Shown here piece after piece: positions 8,877 to 18,916 of a stretch of 64,000 nt of DNA. The DNA comes from Bog-473 sp963730395 (GTDB lineage: Bacteria; Actinomycetota; Acidimicrobiia; Acidimicrobiales; RAAP-2). The position numbers were made by a program, and so were the translations under genes. A model generated the notes under the pieces. That model was given only the letters and a program-made list of their open reading frames with translations, searched no databases and was not told the origin of the DNA. The stretch covers positions 62,001 to 126,000 of the forward strand of contig CAVSSK010000003.1 in assembly GCA_963730395.1 (NCBI GenBank), given 5' to 3'. The stretch's first letter is position 1, and the number at the start of each line of letters is the position of its first letter.

Positions 8877-9620
8877 GTGACGAGCGCCTCGCCCCTCGAG
8901 GGGCACGTGGTGGCCGTGACGGGCTCGTCGAGCGGGATCGGTGCCGCCACGGCGCGCGCCTTCGCCGGCGCCGGCGCCGCCGTACTGGTCAACTCGTCCC
9001 GCACGGTCGCCGAGGGAGAGGCCGTGGCCGCCGCGCTGCCCGACGCCCTCTACCTGCAGGGCGACATCACGGACCCTGCGTTCGGTGAGCGGCTGGTGGC
9101 GACCGCCCTCGACCGGTGGGGGCGCCTCGACACGCTGGTGAACAATGCGGGGACCACCGCGGTGATCCCGCACCACGACGTGGCGGCGGCCACCGTCGAC
9201 GTGTGGCGGCGCATCTTCGAGGTCAACGTCTTCGGCACCTGGGCCATGACGGTGGCCGCGCTCCCGGCCCTGCGCGAGGTGAGGGGGTCGGTGGTCAACG
9301 TGGCGTCGGCGGCGGGCGTGCGGCCCATCGGCTCCTCCATCCCCTACGCGGCGAGCAAGGCGGCCCTCAACCACATGACGGCGCTCCTGGCCAAGGTGGT
9401 CGGCCCCGAGGTCCGGGTCAACGCGGTGGCGCCCGGTCTGGTCGACACGCCCTGGACCGACGACTGGGACGTCGTGCGCGAGGCCGTACGCCAGATGGCG
9501 CCCCTCCGGCGCTCGGGACAGCCTGAGGACGTGGCCGAGGTGATCCTGTCGCTGGCCCGCGCCGCCTATGTCACCGGGCAGGTGGTCGTCGTCGACGGCG
9601 GGCTCACCCTCGCGACCTGA
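8877..9620 (+). CDS. SDR family oxidoreductase
   Basis: Classical short-chain dehydrogenase of 247 residues starting with GTG. Motifs in order: cofactor TGSSSGIGAATARAFAGAG, NNAG, catalytic Ser in VVNVASAAGVRP, YAASKAALNHM with Tyr and Lys intact, NAVAPGLVDTPW, and C-terminal YVTGQVVVVDGGLTLAT. The full tetrad predicts an active NAD(P)H-dependent oxidoreductase. It sits seven bases downstream of the aldose epimerase, hinting at a sugar or polyol substrate, which is inference only. Confidence 0.92.
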   Translation: MTSASPLEGHVVAVTGSSSGIGAATARAFAGAGAAVLVNSSRTVAEGEAVAAALPDALYLQGDITDPAFGERLVATALDRWGRLDTLVNNAGTTAVIPHHDVAAATVDVWRRIFEVNVFGTWAMTVAALPALREVRGSVVNVASAAGVRPIGSSIPYAASKAALNHMTALLAKVVGPEVRVNAVAPGLVDTPWTDDWDVVREAVRQMAPLRRSGQPEDVAEVILSLARAAYVTGQVVVVDGGLTLAT

Positions 9621-9638
9621 GCGGGCAACCCCGGCCGC

Positions 9639-10571
9639 TCAGGTCCGCGGGGCCACCATCCAGCGCACCGCGGCGGACAGCCCCCGGGTGAGCGGCGTCA
9701 CGGCCGCCGAGTCGACCAGCAGGTCGAGTGGGCCGGCCAGGGACAGCCCGAGCTCGCGGCGGGCCCAGCCAGGCAGGGTGCCGACGGCCGCGGCCAGCAC
9801 GAGCGAGTAGACGGCGCGCTCGGCCGGCCGTCGGGCCACGCCGCGCAGGAGCCAGTCGCGTGCCGCGATGGCCTGGGGCCCGGCGTAGAGGTCTGGTCGC
9901 ACCCGCAGCAGGTAGCTCTCCACCTCGGCGGCCGAGCGCGGGGCCCAGGTCGCCCCGAGCGCGAGTGCCACCGGTGCGACCTCCTCGTAGTAGCCGTCGC
10001 ACTGCGCGGGCATGAGGGGGCGGGGCCCGTAGCGCCGCGACGCCTCCAGGAAGCACGAGACCTCGGCCACGTGGATGAAGGTGACGAGCTCGGGATCGGC
10101 GGCGGAGTACGCGCGGCCGTCGGGGGCCGTTCCCCTCACGCGGCGGTGCACCCGGTGCACCTGGGCGATGGCCGCCTCCGCCTCGGCCTTGGTGCCGAAC
10201 GTCGTCGCGGCGACGAACGATGCCGTGCGCCGCAGCCGGCCCAGCGGGTCCTCGCGGTAGCCCGAGTGCTCGGCGACGCCGGCCATGGCGAGCGGGTGGA
10301 GCATCTGGAGGAGGAGCGCGCTCATGCCACCCACGAGCATGGAGGGCAGGTCGGCGTGGACGAGGCGGGCCACACCGCCGGGCGGCAGGTAGGCGTCGTC
10401 GGGATCGGTGGCGATCGGTGGCCGCTCCCCCGAGAGCCCGATCGCCCGCCGCACGGTACGGGCCAGATCGCCCCGGGCCGGCGCCGCCAGCTCGCCCACC
10501 AGGCGCAGCGGGGCTGCGGCCACCGCGCCGCCGAAGCTTGCGGCGCGTTCGACCGGGTTCAACGACGCCAT
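9639..10571 (-). CDS. Oxygenase MpaB family / DUF2236 protein
   Basis: All-helical protein of about 310 residues resembling the DUF2236 (MpaB, latex-clearing protein-related) family, several members of which bind heme b. Recognisable blocks are LVGGMSALLLQMLHPLAMAGV, a likely heme-contact region, FVAATTFGTKAEAEAAIAQV, and VTFIHVAEVSCFLEASRRYG. ATG at 10571 was chosen because the longer frame would cover the divergent ketopantoate reductase start. The reaction is unknown. Confidence 0.82.
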   Translation of the reverse strand: MASLNPVERAASFGGAVAAAPLRLVGELAAPARGDLARTVRRAIGLSGERPPIATDPDDAYLPPGGVARLVHADLPSMLVGGMSALLLQMLHPLAMAGVAEHSGYREDPLGRLRRTASFVAATTFGTKAEAEAAIAQVHRVHRRVRGTAPDGRAYSAADPELVTFIHVAEVSCFLEASRRYGPRPLMPAQCDGYYEEVAPVALALGATWAPRSAAEVESYLLRVRPDLYAGPQAIAARDWLLRGVARRPAERAVYSLVLAAAVGTLPGWARRELGLSLAGPLDLLVDSAAVTPLTRGLSAAVRWMVAPRT

Positions 10572-10603
10572 ACGCAGAGCTTGGCACGTGGCAGAGTGCA
10601 CCC

Positions 10604-11578
10604 GTGCGGTTCGTGGTCCTGGGGGCTGGTGCAATCGGGGGCGCCGTCGGCGCCCGCCTCTACCAGACGGGCTTCGAGGTCACGTTGGTGGCCCGGGGCG
10701 AGCATGGTCGCGCGCTCGAGTCCGGGCTCGTGCTCGAGGCACCGGACGAAACGGTCACCCTCCCCATCCGCGCCGTCACCGACCTCGACGGGGTGGAGTG
10801 GGAGGAGGACACCGTCGTGCTGTTGGCCGTGAAGGGACAGCACACCGAGCACGCGCTCGCGCAGCTCGCCGTGGCGCCGCCGTCCACACCGGTCGTCTGC
10901 ATGCAGAACGGGGTGGAGAACGAGCGCCGGGTGCTGCGCCACTTCCGGCACACCTACGGCGTGTGCGTCATGTGCCCCGCCACCCAGCTCCGCCCGGGCG
11001 TCGTCCAGCTCCACTCGGCACCCGTCTCGGGCATGCTGGACTTGGGCCGTTACCCGGCGGGGATCGACGACACCGGCCAGTCCATCGCGGACGCCATCGC
11101 CACCACGACGTTCCTCTCGGTGGCCCGCCCGGACATCATGCGCTGGAAGTACCGCAAGCTCCTGATGAACCTCGCCAACGCGGTCGAGGCGCTGTGCGGG
11201 CCCGAGGGCAGGTTCAGCCCGTTGGCGCGGGAGGCCCAGCGCGAGGGCACGGAGGCGCTCGCCGCGGCCGGCATCGACGTGGCGAGCTCCGAGGAGGACC
11301 GCGAGCGGCGGGACGACCACCTCCAGCTGTCGCCGACCTCGTCGGGGGAGTGGCGGGGCGGGTCCAGCTGGCAGAGCCTGGCCCGCGGGTCCGGCTCCAT
11401 CGAGGCCGAGTTCCTCAACGGTGAGATCGTCCTGCTCGGCGCACTCCACGGCGTGGCGACGCCAGTCAACGCCGTGCTGCAGCGGCTGGCCGTCCGCGCC
11501 GCGGCCGAGGGAGCGCCCCCGGGCTCGTGGCGGATGCACGACCTGAGCGAACTGGCGGGCGTGCCGCATGGCGAGTGA
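10604..11578 (+). CDS. 2-dehydropantoate 2-reductase family protein
   Basis: ApbA/PanE-type NADPH-dependent reductase of about 324 residues. It opens directly with the Rossmann motif RFVVLGAGAIGGAVGARLYQ after a GTG start. LLAVKGQHTEHAL and CMQNGVENE are the family's cofactor and substrate loop blocks, and KYRKLLMNLANAVEALCG begins the C-terminal helical domain with the conserved Lys and Asn. A late GSIEAEFLNGEIVLLG is typical. Real ketopantoate reduction for coenzyme A synthesis is possible, but many homologues act elsewhere. It overlaps the next gene by 11 bases. Confidence 0.85.
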   Translation: MRFVVLGAGAIGGAVGARLYQTGFEVTLVARGEHGRALESGLVLEAPDETVTLPIRAVTDLDGVEWEEDTVVLLAVKGQHTEHALAQLAVAPPSTPVVCMQNGVENERRVLRHFRHTYGVCVMCPATQLRPGVVQLHSAPVSGMLDLGRYPAGIDDTGQSIADAIATTTFLSVARPDIMRWKYRKLLMNLANAVEALCGPEGRFSPLAREAQREGTEALAAAGIDVASSEEDRERRDDHLQLSPTSSGEWRGGSSWQSLARGSGSIEAEFLNGEIVLLGALHGVATPVNAVLQRLAVRAAAEGAPPGSWRMHDLSELAGVPHGE

Positions 11579-12053
11579 GCGTGCGGCGGCCCTGGCCGAC
11601 GACTTCGGCGCGGCGAACGCCGACGCGCTGGAGTTCGCCCGGTCGTGCTCCAAGGGCGAGTGGGCGACGACGGTGCCCGGTGAGGGGTGGACGGTCGGTG
11701 TGGTGCTCCACCACATCGCCGAGGGCCACGCCCACTTTGCCAGCTGGCTCGACGACATGACGAGCGGAGAGGGTGTCGCGGAGACGGCAGAGGACGTCGA
11801 CCGGGCGAACGCGGCGCACGCGGCCCGGGCGGAGATCGTCAGCCCGGCGGAGACCGTGGCGCTGCTCGAGGCGAACGGCGCACTCCTGAGCGAGGCGCTT
11901 CGTCGCCTCAGCGACGTCGAGCTCGACCGCAAGGCGCCGTTCGTCCCCGCGGGCGGGCGGCTCGTGACCACGGGGGACCTGGCGGCGGTCCCGGCGCGCC
12001 ACGTGCGAGAGCACCTCGCCCACGCGCTGGTGGCCGCCGGCCGTGAGACCTGA
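11568..12053 (+). CDS. DinB / maleylpyruvate isomerase-like protein
   Basis: Four-helix-bundle protein of 161 residues. Histidine-bearing helices VVLHHIAEGHAHFASWL and PARHVREHLAHALVAA match the metal-binding positions of the DinB/MDMPI fold, which in actinobacteria includes mycothiol-dependent enzymes. It overlaps the preceding reductase by 11 bases, so translation is probably coupled. The specific reaction is unknown. Confidence 0.75.
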   Translation: MASERAAALADDFGAANADALEFARSCSKGEWATTVPGEGWTVGVVLHHIAEGHAHFASWLDDMTSGEGVAETAEDVDRANAAHAARAEIVSPAETVALLEANGALLSEALRRLSDVELDRKAPFVPAGGRLVTTGDLAAVPARHVREHLAHALVAAGRET

Positions 12054-12058
12054 GCCGC

Positions 12059-12475
12059 TCAGTCCCAGCTCCCGTTGCCAGCGATCCGGTCGACGGTGAT
12101 CCGCATCACGTAACCCGGCGGCGGGTCGTCCATGGGCGGGAACCTGACGTCGGGCCCGATGTAGCGGTGTGCCAGCTCCTGCAACAGCTCGGGCGCACCG
12201 CCGGCCGTGACCCGCGCCGTGCCGTAGAGCACCAGGTACTCGTCCAGTCCGCCGGGGCCGGGCCGCCCCGTCTCGAGCGAGAGTGCGACCCTCGGGTCCC
12301 CGGTGACGTTGCGCAGCTTCTTGTGTTCGAAGAGATGCCCGGCCACCACGTCGTCACCGTCGAGCCCGATCCAGACGACGGTGACCTGGGGACTGCCATC
12401 GGGGTTGAGGGTCACGAGGTGGGCCAGGTGGGCGCCCTCGATCGCGCCGCGCACGGTGGTCGTCAGGGCAGCCAT
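12059..12475 (-). CDS. Pyridoxamine 5'-phosphate oxidase-fold (PPOX class, F420/FMN) protein
   Basis: Split-barrel flavin or deazaflavin-binding protein of 138 residues. LAHLVTLNPDGSPQVTVVWIGLDGD gives the first strands, HKKLRNVTGDPRVALSLE is the classic cofactor phosphate-binding block, and YLVLYGTARVT follows. Actinobacterial members commonly use F420. Its ATG shares a base with the sulfatase stop (TGATG), so the two are translationally coupled on the minus strand. Confidence 0.82.
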   Translation of the reverse strand: MAALTTTVRGAIEGAHLAHLVTLNPDGSPQVTVVWIGLDGDDVVAGHLFEHKKLRNVTGDPRVALSLETGRPGPGGLDEYLVLYGTARVTAGGAPELLQELAHRYIGPDVRFPPMDDPPPGYVMRITVDRIAGNGSWD

Positions 12476-14760
12476 CAGTCTGCGTGCAGGGCGGCCCGCA
12501 GGTCGTCCGCCGGGTCGGCCCGCACGGAGCCCGGCGTGTCGACGCGCAGCTCGTGCACGGTACCCGTGAAGGGCGCCGGTGGCGTGTAGCGGGGGGACAC
12601 CGGCAGCCCGCAGTCGCGTCCGAGGCGGAGGCCGGCGCCGCCGTGTTGCATCGCCACCGGGAGGGCGCCCACGACGGCCGTCTCGTCGACCTCGACGTCG
12701 TCGACCAGGAGGACCATGCGCCCGGGCGCGCCGCCTCCCCCGAGCGCGCAGGCGACCGCGACGTCGTGGCGCCCGGGCGCGAGAGCGGACCGTGCGGCGA
12801 GTTCGAGCACATCGGCGGCGCGTGCGAACGTGAAGTGGACGATGCCGCCAACCACGTAGAGGGCGTAGCCCCCGAACCAGTCGCCCAGAGCGAAGATCAC
12901 GCCCTCGGCGGCCCCGGGGACGATGTCGATCGCGGCCGTCATGCGGAAGCCGCCAAAGAGAAGGGGGATCGACTCGTCGGCCACCGGGCCGCCTCCGGGC
13001 CGGTAGGTGCGTGACGACCCCGCCGGCCAGGTCGGCGGGATGAAGCCGCCGAGGCGATCGACGAGGCCGTCGGACACCGGCAGGACGTTGTTCCGCTCTG
13101 CCTCGGCGGCCCACAGGTCCGCCATGGCGTGGACGCGCTCGGGGTGCTCGTCCGCCAGGTCGATCGCCTCTGAGAAGTCCGCCCTCAGGTCGAAGAGCTC
13201 CCAGCGGTCCTGCGCGAAGTCACGACTGCCGGTGGCGACCTCCTCCTCGTCGAGGACGCCGGTGCTGATGTGGTCGGTCGTCGCCTTCCATCCTTCGTGG
13301 TAGACGGAGCGCGAGCCCATCATCTCGAAGTACTGGGTGTGGTGCCGCTCGGCCGCGTCGGGGTCCTCGAGCGCGTCGAGCATGCTGACGCCATCGAGAT
13401 GCTGCTGGGCCACGCCGTCCACCTCGTCGGGCACCTCCAGCCCGGCGGCGGCCATGATCGTGGGCATCAGGTCGACGGCGTGCGCGAACTGGGACCGCAT
13501 CACGCCCGGGCGCGCGATGCGGCCGCGCCAGTGGACGATGAGCGGCGTGCGGGTCCCGCCGAGCCAGGTGTAGCGCTTCCAGAGCTTGTGCGGCGTGTTG
13601 CCCGCCCAGGCCCAGGCCCACGAGTAGTGGTTGTAGGTGGTGAGCCCGCCCCAGTCGTCGTAGTGGGCGAGGTTGTCGGCCAGCGACTCGCGGACGTGGG
13701 CGGTGAAACGGTGCTCGTTGGCGCTGCCGATCTTGCCCCCCTCGGCACTGGCGCCGTTGTCGGAGAACACCATGACGAGCGTGTTGTCCATGACCCCCAT
13801 GCTCTCGAGCGAGGAGAGCACCCGGCCGATCTGGGCGTCGGTGTGGGTCAGGAAGCCTGCGAAGACCTCCTGTTGGCGGGCGAGCAGCCGGCGTTCGTCG
13901 GCCGAGAGCTCGCTCCACGCCTGCACCCAGTCCGGGCGCGGCGTGAGCACGGTCCCCTCGGGAACGACCCCTGTGGCGACCTGGCGGGCGAACAGCTCCT
14001 CGCGCCACGCGTCCCATCCCTTGTCGAAGACGCCGCGGTAGGGCTCGACCCACTCGGGGGCGACGTGGTGCGGCGCATGCATGGCGCCGAGGGCGAAGTA
14101 GAGGAAGAAGGGCTTGCCCGGCGCGCCCTGCTGCTGGTCCTGGACCATGCGGACGGCCTGGTCGGCCAGGTCCTCGCTCAGGTGGTAGCCCTCCCCGGGC
14201 CGGCGCGGAGGCTCGATGTAGTGGTTGTCGCAGACCAGGTTCGGGGCCCAGTGGTTGGTGTCGCCCTGCAGGAAGCCGTAGTAGCGCTCGAACCCGAGGC
14301 CGAGGGGCCACGAGTCGAACGGTCCGGCGGCCGAGCGTTGCCATCTGGGCGTCAGGTGCCACTTGCCGACGGCCAGCGTCGAGTAGCCGGCGTCGCGCAG
14401 CAGACGGGGGAGCGCCGTGGCGCTCTTGGGCAGCCGGGCGTGGTAGCCGGGGAAGGCGAGGGGGATGTCGGCCAGGAAGCCCATCCCCACCGCATGGTGG
14501 TTCCGCCCCGTGAAGAACGACGCCCTGGTCGGCGAGCAGAGCGAGGTCACATGGAAGCGGTTGAACGGCGCCCCGCCGGCGGCGAGCGAGTCCAGGTGGG
14601 GCGTCCCGATGTCGGAGCCGAACGCGCCCAGGTGGCCGAAGCCCGTGTCGTCGAGCACGATGACGACGACGTTCGGCGCGCCGGCCGGTGGCCTGGGGTC
14701 ATGCGGGAAGCGCGGCGTCGACTCGGCTGCGGTGAAGCCGATCTGCTGGGGCTCGTCCAT
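12475..14760 (-). CDS. Arylsulfatase (type I sulfatase)
   Basis: Formylglycine-dependent sulfatase of 761 residues that hydrolyses a sulfate ester. The metal Asp pair is D37-D38 in VIVLDDTGFG, and C75 in LCSPTRASFFTGR is the CxPxR cysteine converted to formylglycine. GKWHLTPRW and VFSDNGASAEGGK are further active-site blocks. After about residue 560 a C-terminal beta-sandwich region follows (FGGFRMTAAIDIVPGAAEGV and beyond). No signal peptide is evident, so it is probably cytoplasmic. No formylglycine-generating enzyme gene lies in this window. Confidence 0.92.
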   Translation of the reverse strand: MDEPQQIGFTAAESTPRFPHDPRPPAGAPNVVVIVLDDTGFGHLGAFGSDIGTPHLDSLAAGGAPFNRFHVTSLCSPTRASFFTGRNHHAVGMGFLADIPLAFPGYHARLPKSATALPRLLRDAGYSTLAVGKWHLTPRWQRSAAGPFDSWPLGLGFERYYGFLQGDTNHWAPNLVCDNHYIEPPRRPGEGYHLSEDLADQAVRMVQDQQQGAPGKPFFLYFALGAMHAPHHVAPEWVEPYRGVFDKGWDAWREELFARQVATGVVPEGTVLTPRPDWVQAWSELSADERRLLARQQEVFAGFLTHTDAQIGRVLSSLESMGVMDNTLVMVFSDNGASAEGGKIGSANEHRFTAHVRESLADNLAHYDDWGGLTTYNHYSWAWAWAGNTPHKLWKRYTWLGGTRTPLIVHWRGRIARPGVMRSQFAHAVDLMPTIMAAAGLEVPDEVDGVAQQHLDGVSMLDALEDPDAAERHHTQYFEMMGSRSVYHEGWKATTDHISTGVLDEEEVATGSRDFAQDRWELFDLRADFSEAIDLADEHPERVHAMADLWAAEAERNNVLPVSDGLVDRLGGFIPPTWPAGSSRTYRPGGGPVADESIPLLFGGFRMTAAIDIVPGAAEGVIFALGDWFGGYALYVVGGIVHFTFARAADVLELAARSALAPGRHDVAVACALGGGGAPGRMVLLVDDVEVDETAVVGALPVAMQHGGAGLRLGRDCGLPVSPRYTPPAPFTGTVHELRVDTPGSVRADPADDLRAALHAD

Positions 14761-14817
14761 GTGCCGAGGGTAGACGGCGGCCCGGGGGCGCCGTGGGCAG
14801 GGCTAACGTTGCATTCG

Positions 14818-15102
14818 ATGCAGGGCCATCTCCCTGGACCTCCCCAACCCCACTTCCCCGAGGGCCTGGCGCCCTTCATCGGCTACATCGCGACCCGTGA
14901 GCCCCGTCCTCTCGACGACCGGCCCCCCGCGGAGCCGGCGTGGGCGGAGGCCGACGAGGGCGGGTTGGACCAGTTCGCCGACGTCGGGGAGTGGGAGCCG
15001 ATGCACCGGCCGCTGATCAAGGTCATGGCCGTCATCGTGTCCGCCTCGCTCGCTCTCGCCGGTGTGGGCACCGTGCTCGAGGTGCTGCTGACCGCTCACT
15101 GA
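14818..15102 (+). CDS. Hypothetical small membrane protein
   Basis: A 94-residue product. The first 60 residues are Pro- and acid-rich and soluble; the end is one transmembrane helix (LIKVMAVIVSASLALAGVG) close to the C-terminus. It is divergent from the sulfatase (57 bases apart) and converges with the beta-propeller gene, overlapping its last bases. I do not recognise the family. Confidence 0.55.
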   Translation: MQGHLPGPPQPHFPEGLAPFIGYIATREPRPLDDRPPAEPAWAEADEGGLDQFADVGEWEPMHRPLIKVMAVIVSASLALAGVGTVLEVLLTAH

Positions 15103-16701
15103 CGGCGCCGGCGACGCACCAGGATCCAGGTCAGACCGCCCGCCACGAGCAGGCCGCCCACGACGGAGGCGGTGGCCACCCAGGCGTTCGAGACGCCGCC
15201 GGGTGCCGGCGCCGTGGTGGTCGTGGCGGGCGCGGTGCTCGTCGAGTGGGGCGCCGTCGGCGTGGTCGTGGTGGTGACAGTGGTGGACGGTGCCGAGAAC
15301 GCCACCACGCGGTCCGCCGCCGGTGCCAGGAGGAGCCCGTCGCCCACCGCCGGTGTCGGGAAGTGGTTGGCCGGCGCCCCCACGGTGGCCTGCCGCTCCA
15401 CGGCACCCGTCGACGGATTGAGCGCCGTAGAGGTCGCCGTTCTGGCCGATCGTCCAGACCTGTCCGGCCGCGACGATCGGTGGGCCGCCGCCCACCGAGG
15501 AGCGCCACAGGAGACGGAGCCCGGCCGGGGAGGCCGATGCCTGCACGGCGATGGTGCCGCTCAGGCAGGGGAGGTAGACGGTGGTCCCCTCCACGGCGAC
15601 GCCACCGTCGATGTCGTCACCGCAGCCCGACGGCAGCGACGCCTCCTGGCCGCCGATGCCACCCAGAGTCGAGCCGTCGAGCAAGTACACGATCCGCGAC
15701 TTGCCGGCCGCCACCACCTGCCCGCCCGAGAGCAGGGCCGGCGCAGTGGAGAGGTCGAGGTCGGCCGCGTTGTTGGCGGCCCACGAGGACGGGGCGAAGT
15801 ACTGCAGCAGGGTCAACGACGGTGAGAGCTCGAGGACCGAGTCGCTGTTGTCGTAGGCGTGGCTGGTCGAGGTGACCGAGCCGTTGCCGGCGGTGACCCA
15901 GATGTTGCCGCCGGCGTCGACCACCGGGGCCGCGCCACCCATCCAGATCGCGCCCTGGCTCTCGCCGGTCGCCGAGTCGACGGCGAACTCCGCCGGGGTG
16001 CCCCCGGCTTCGGGCACCGAGATCACCCAGCCGCGGTAGGACCCGCAGTCGCCGTAGTTCCCGCCGTAGCCGAAGACGACGTGTCCGGCGTCGAGGGTGA
16101 GGCCCGTGCGCTGCAGGAGCGCGGCAGGGGTCGAGCCGGCGGGGTCGACGTCCTGGGTCAGCTCCGCCTTGCCCGTGGCGGTGCTCAGCCCGACCAGCTC
16201 GTGCGCCGGGCTCCCGTTGACCAGCTCGTCGGCGACGACGAAGAGCTCCGAGCGTGCCTCGTCGATCACGGGCGTGCCGGTGATCCCGACGTCTGGGGGA
16301 GATGTTGCCGCAGGGGAGCGACCCCGACGGCACGGGCGTGCCGAGGTGGCTCGACCATTCCACCGCGCCGTTCGTGGCCGACAGTGCGTACACGGTGTCG
16401 TTCTCGGTGGCGACGAAGATGCGCCCGCCCGATGCCAGTGGCTCGCCGTAGAGCTGCCCGTCGAGCGCCGGCGACGTCCACGCCGGCGAGGAGAGATCGA
16501 CGACGACGTGGCCGCGGCGACGCCGCTCCCCGTCGGCGTTGCCGTGGTAGACGGTCCACGACGAGCGTTGTCGGCGACAGTGACGGGGCCGCCGATGTCG
16601 ACGAGGTCGTGGCCGCAGAGCGCCGACCACGCTCGCCCGGATCGTGATCAGTGCGAGCGCCGCCCCGGAGGCGAGCCGTACTCGCGTTGGGCCGCCTGCA
16701 T
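15096..16701 (-). CDS. Membrane-anchored PQQ/BamB-like beta-propeller protein (frameshifted)
   Basis: Extracellular beta-propeller built of BamB/PQQ-like repeats: GRIFVATENDTVYALSATNG, ARSELFVVADELVNGSPAHE, GNIWVTAGNGS, SRIVYLLDGSTLGG and VWTIGQNGDLYGA. The C-terminus is a Thr/Pro-rich stalk, a membrane helix (WVATASVVGGLLVAGGLTWI) and a basic RRRRRQ tail, so the propeller should face outside. Similarity jumps frame near 16540-16600, 16290 and 15410, which I read as indels. The start is uncertain; 16701 is the farthest plausible ATG. It follows the sugar permease by about 33 bases and may belong to that operon. Confidence 0.6.
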
Positions 16702-16734
16702 GGCGCGACCGGGCGCTCGGCCGCCGCCGCGGCG

Positions 16735-18097
16735 TCAGCCCCGCGCGCCCGGACGGCCGCGGCGCCGGAGTGTGGAGTCGACGGCCACCGCGACGAGGAG
16801 GACGACGGCGGTCGCGATGTCCGTCCCGGCCGTGCTGATGTTGAGCAGGGCGAGCCCGTTGGTCAGGGTCGCGATCACGAGGCCGCCGAGCAGCGGGTGG
16901 ATCGGCTTGCCGTAGCCGCCGAAGAGGCTGGCCCCGCCGATGACCGCGGCGGCGACGGCGTAGAGCACGTACGTGCCGCCGTCGAAGCCGACCGAGATGG
17001 AGCCGAGGCGGGAGGCGTAGACGACGGCGGCCAGGCCGGCGGTGAAGCTGCAGAGCGCGAACGCGATGGTCCGGATCCGCGCCACGTTGATGCCGGCCCG
17101 GCGGGCCGCTTCGGGGCTCGCGCCGATGGCGTAGATGTAGCGCCCGAGCCGGGTGCGCGAGAGCAGGAAGGACTGGGCGAGCAAGCACGACCAGCGACGA
17201 AGGGGATGACCCACGGGACCCCTTCGACGGGGACGCAGGACGCCCCGGTTGCAGGTTGCAGATGTAGACGAGCACGACGCCGGCGACGGCCACGGCGCCG
17301 ACGGTGCAGAAGCGTGATGCTGAGCGGCGGCGTGCGTGAGCCCTTGGGCCCGGCGCCGCGAGGTGCGGACGACCGTCGACGATCGCGTAGAGGGCGACGA
17401 GCACGACGAGGAGGATCCACCCCGCGGCCGGGGTCATGTTGCCACTGACGAGGTCGTCGATGACGCTGTTGGAGACCGTGATCACGCCCCCGACGGCGCC
17501 CTTGTCGGTGTCGAAGACGTAGATCAGGACCCCTTGCCACCCGAGCAGGCCGGCCAGGGTCACCACGAACGACGGGATCCTGAGCCGGGTGATGATGGTG
17601 CCCTGGAAGGCGCCGATCAGGGCGCACGCCGCCATGCCGACGATGAGCCCGGCCCACCAGGGCCAGTTCTGCGGCGCAGCCGATCAGGGCCATGGCGATG
17701 GACGCCCCGACGGCACCGACGAAGCCGACCGAGAGGTCGATCTCGCTGAGGATCAGGGCGTACAGCTCGGCCATCCCGAGCAGGATGATGAAGGTCGCCT
17801 GCACGAAGAGGTTGACGATGTTGGTCGCCGTCAGGAAGGCGCTCGACTGCACCTCGAAGAAGATGCTGATGACGATGAGCCCGATGATGATGGGCAGCGC
17901 GCCGCTCTCGCCGCCGCGGATCCGCCTCCACCAGGCCCGCAGGTAGTCGCCGAGGGATTCTGCGAGGACGTCCGGCGCCAGGGCGACGAGCTCGTCGGGT
18001 GCGATGGCGCTGTCGGGGGCGCCGGCGGCGTCGGTCGGCGGAGGACGTCGGGCCCGAGCTCTCGTCCGGGTGCCACGGGGTCGATCGTGTCGGTCAC
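16735..18097 (-). CDS. Sugar ABC transporter permease, XylH-like (frameshifted)
   Basis: Polytopic permease of the ribose/xylose (CUT2) family. Pieces in three frames join into one protein: a soluble N-terminus, ALPIIIGLIVISIFFEV, NLFVQATFIILLGMAELYAL with IDLSVGFVGAV, RLRIPSFVVTLAGLLGWQGV, and IGASPEAARRAGINVARIRT with LYAVAAAVIGGASLFGGYGK in the C-terminal half. Frame breaks lie near 18030, 17680, 17340 and 17210. The GTG at 18097 overlaps the ATPase stop as GTGA, showing translational coupling. XylH-like homology is clear; the sugar is not known. Confidence 0.8.
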
Positions 18098-18861
18098 GGG
18101 TACATCACCCCGCAGCCTGCCGCTCGGGACGACTGGCCCGTCGTCATGTAGTCCACGACGACCTGGCGGTCGAACTCCTCGGCGGGGCCCTCGGCCACCA
18201 TCTGGCCCAGGTAGAGGATCGAGATCTGGTCGGCCACGTCGAAGACGTCGTTGAGGTTGTGCGAGATCAGGATGACCGCGGTGCCCTGGCTCGACAGGCG
18301 TTTGATCAGCTCGAGCACCATCTGCGTCTGCGCCACGCCGAGGGCCGCGGTGGGCTCGTCCATGATCACGAGCTTGGCGGCCTGCATGACCGCCTTGGCC
18401 ACCGCCACGGACTGGCGCTGGCCGCCGGACAGCGAGGCGACCGGCTGGCGGATGGAGCGGACCGTCGTCACGTGGAGGTCGGCCAGGGTCTGGCGCGCCG
18501 CCAGCTCCATGGACGACTCGTCGAGCAGTCCGAGGCGCCGCTTCTCGTGCCCGAGGAACATGTTCTGCACGATGTCGAGGTTGTCGCACAGTGCGAGATC
18601 CTGGTAGATCGTCGTGATCCCGTGCGCCTCGGCGTCGCTTGGGAGCAGTGGAAGTGGACGGGTGGCCCTCCCAGTAGGATCTCCCCCTCGGAGGGCTCCC
18701 ACAGGCCGGAGATCGGTCTTGATGAGCACCGACTTGCCGGCGCCGTTGTCGCCGGCCAGGGCGGTGACCTTGCCGGGCGGGACCGTGAGGTCGACCCCGT
18801 TGAGGGCCTGCACGGCCCCGAAGACCTTGCTCACGCCCCGCAGCTCCAGCAGCGGTCGCAC
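18094..18861 (-). CDS. Sugar ABC transporter ATP-binding protein, single NBD
   Basis: ABC ATPase of 255 residues. Walker A is GDNGAGKSVLIK, Q-loop YQDLALCDNLD, signature ASLSGGQRQSVAVAKAV, Walker B KLVIMDEPTAALGV and switch His LISHNLNDVFD. The stretch between Walker A and the Q-loop (18647-18722) is out of frame; in another frame it reads ISGLWEPSEGEILLGG, the expected text, so two compensating indels are likely. Most CUT2 ATPases have two tandem NBDs, whereas this has one and would act as a homodimer. It lies between the binding protein and permease genes. Confidence 0.85.
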   Translation of the reverse strand: MRPLLELRGVSKVFGAVQALNGVDLTVPPGKVTALAGDNGAGKSVLIKTDLRPVGALRGGDPTGRATRPLPLLPSDAEAHGITTIYQDLALCDNLDIVQNMFLGHEKRRLGLLDESSMELAARQTLADLHVTTVRSIRQPVASLSGGQRQSVAVAKAVMQAAKLVIMDEPTAALGVAQTQMVLELIKRLSSQGTAVILISHNLNDVFDVADQISILYLGQMVAEGPAEEFDRQVVVDYMTTGQSSRAAGCGVMYP

Positions 18862-18916
18862 CCTCGGTCATGTTGGTACCCCCTGTGCGCAGCGTCGAGC
18901 CGTCTGACGCTCCCAT

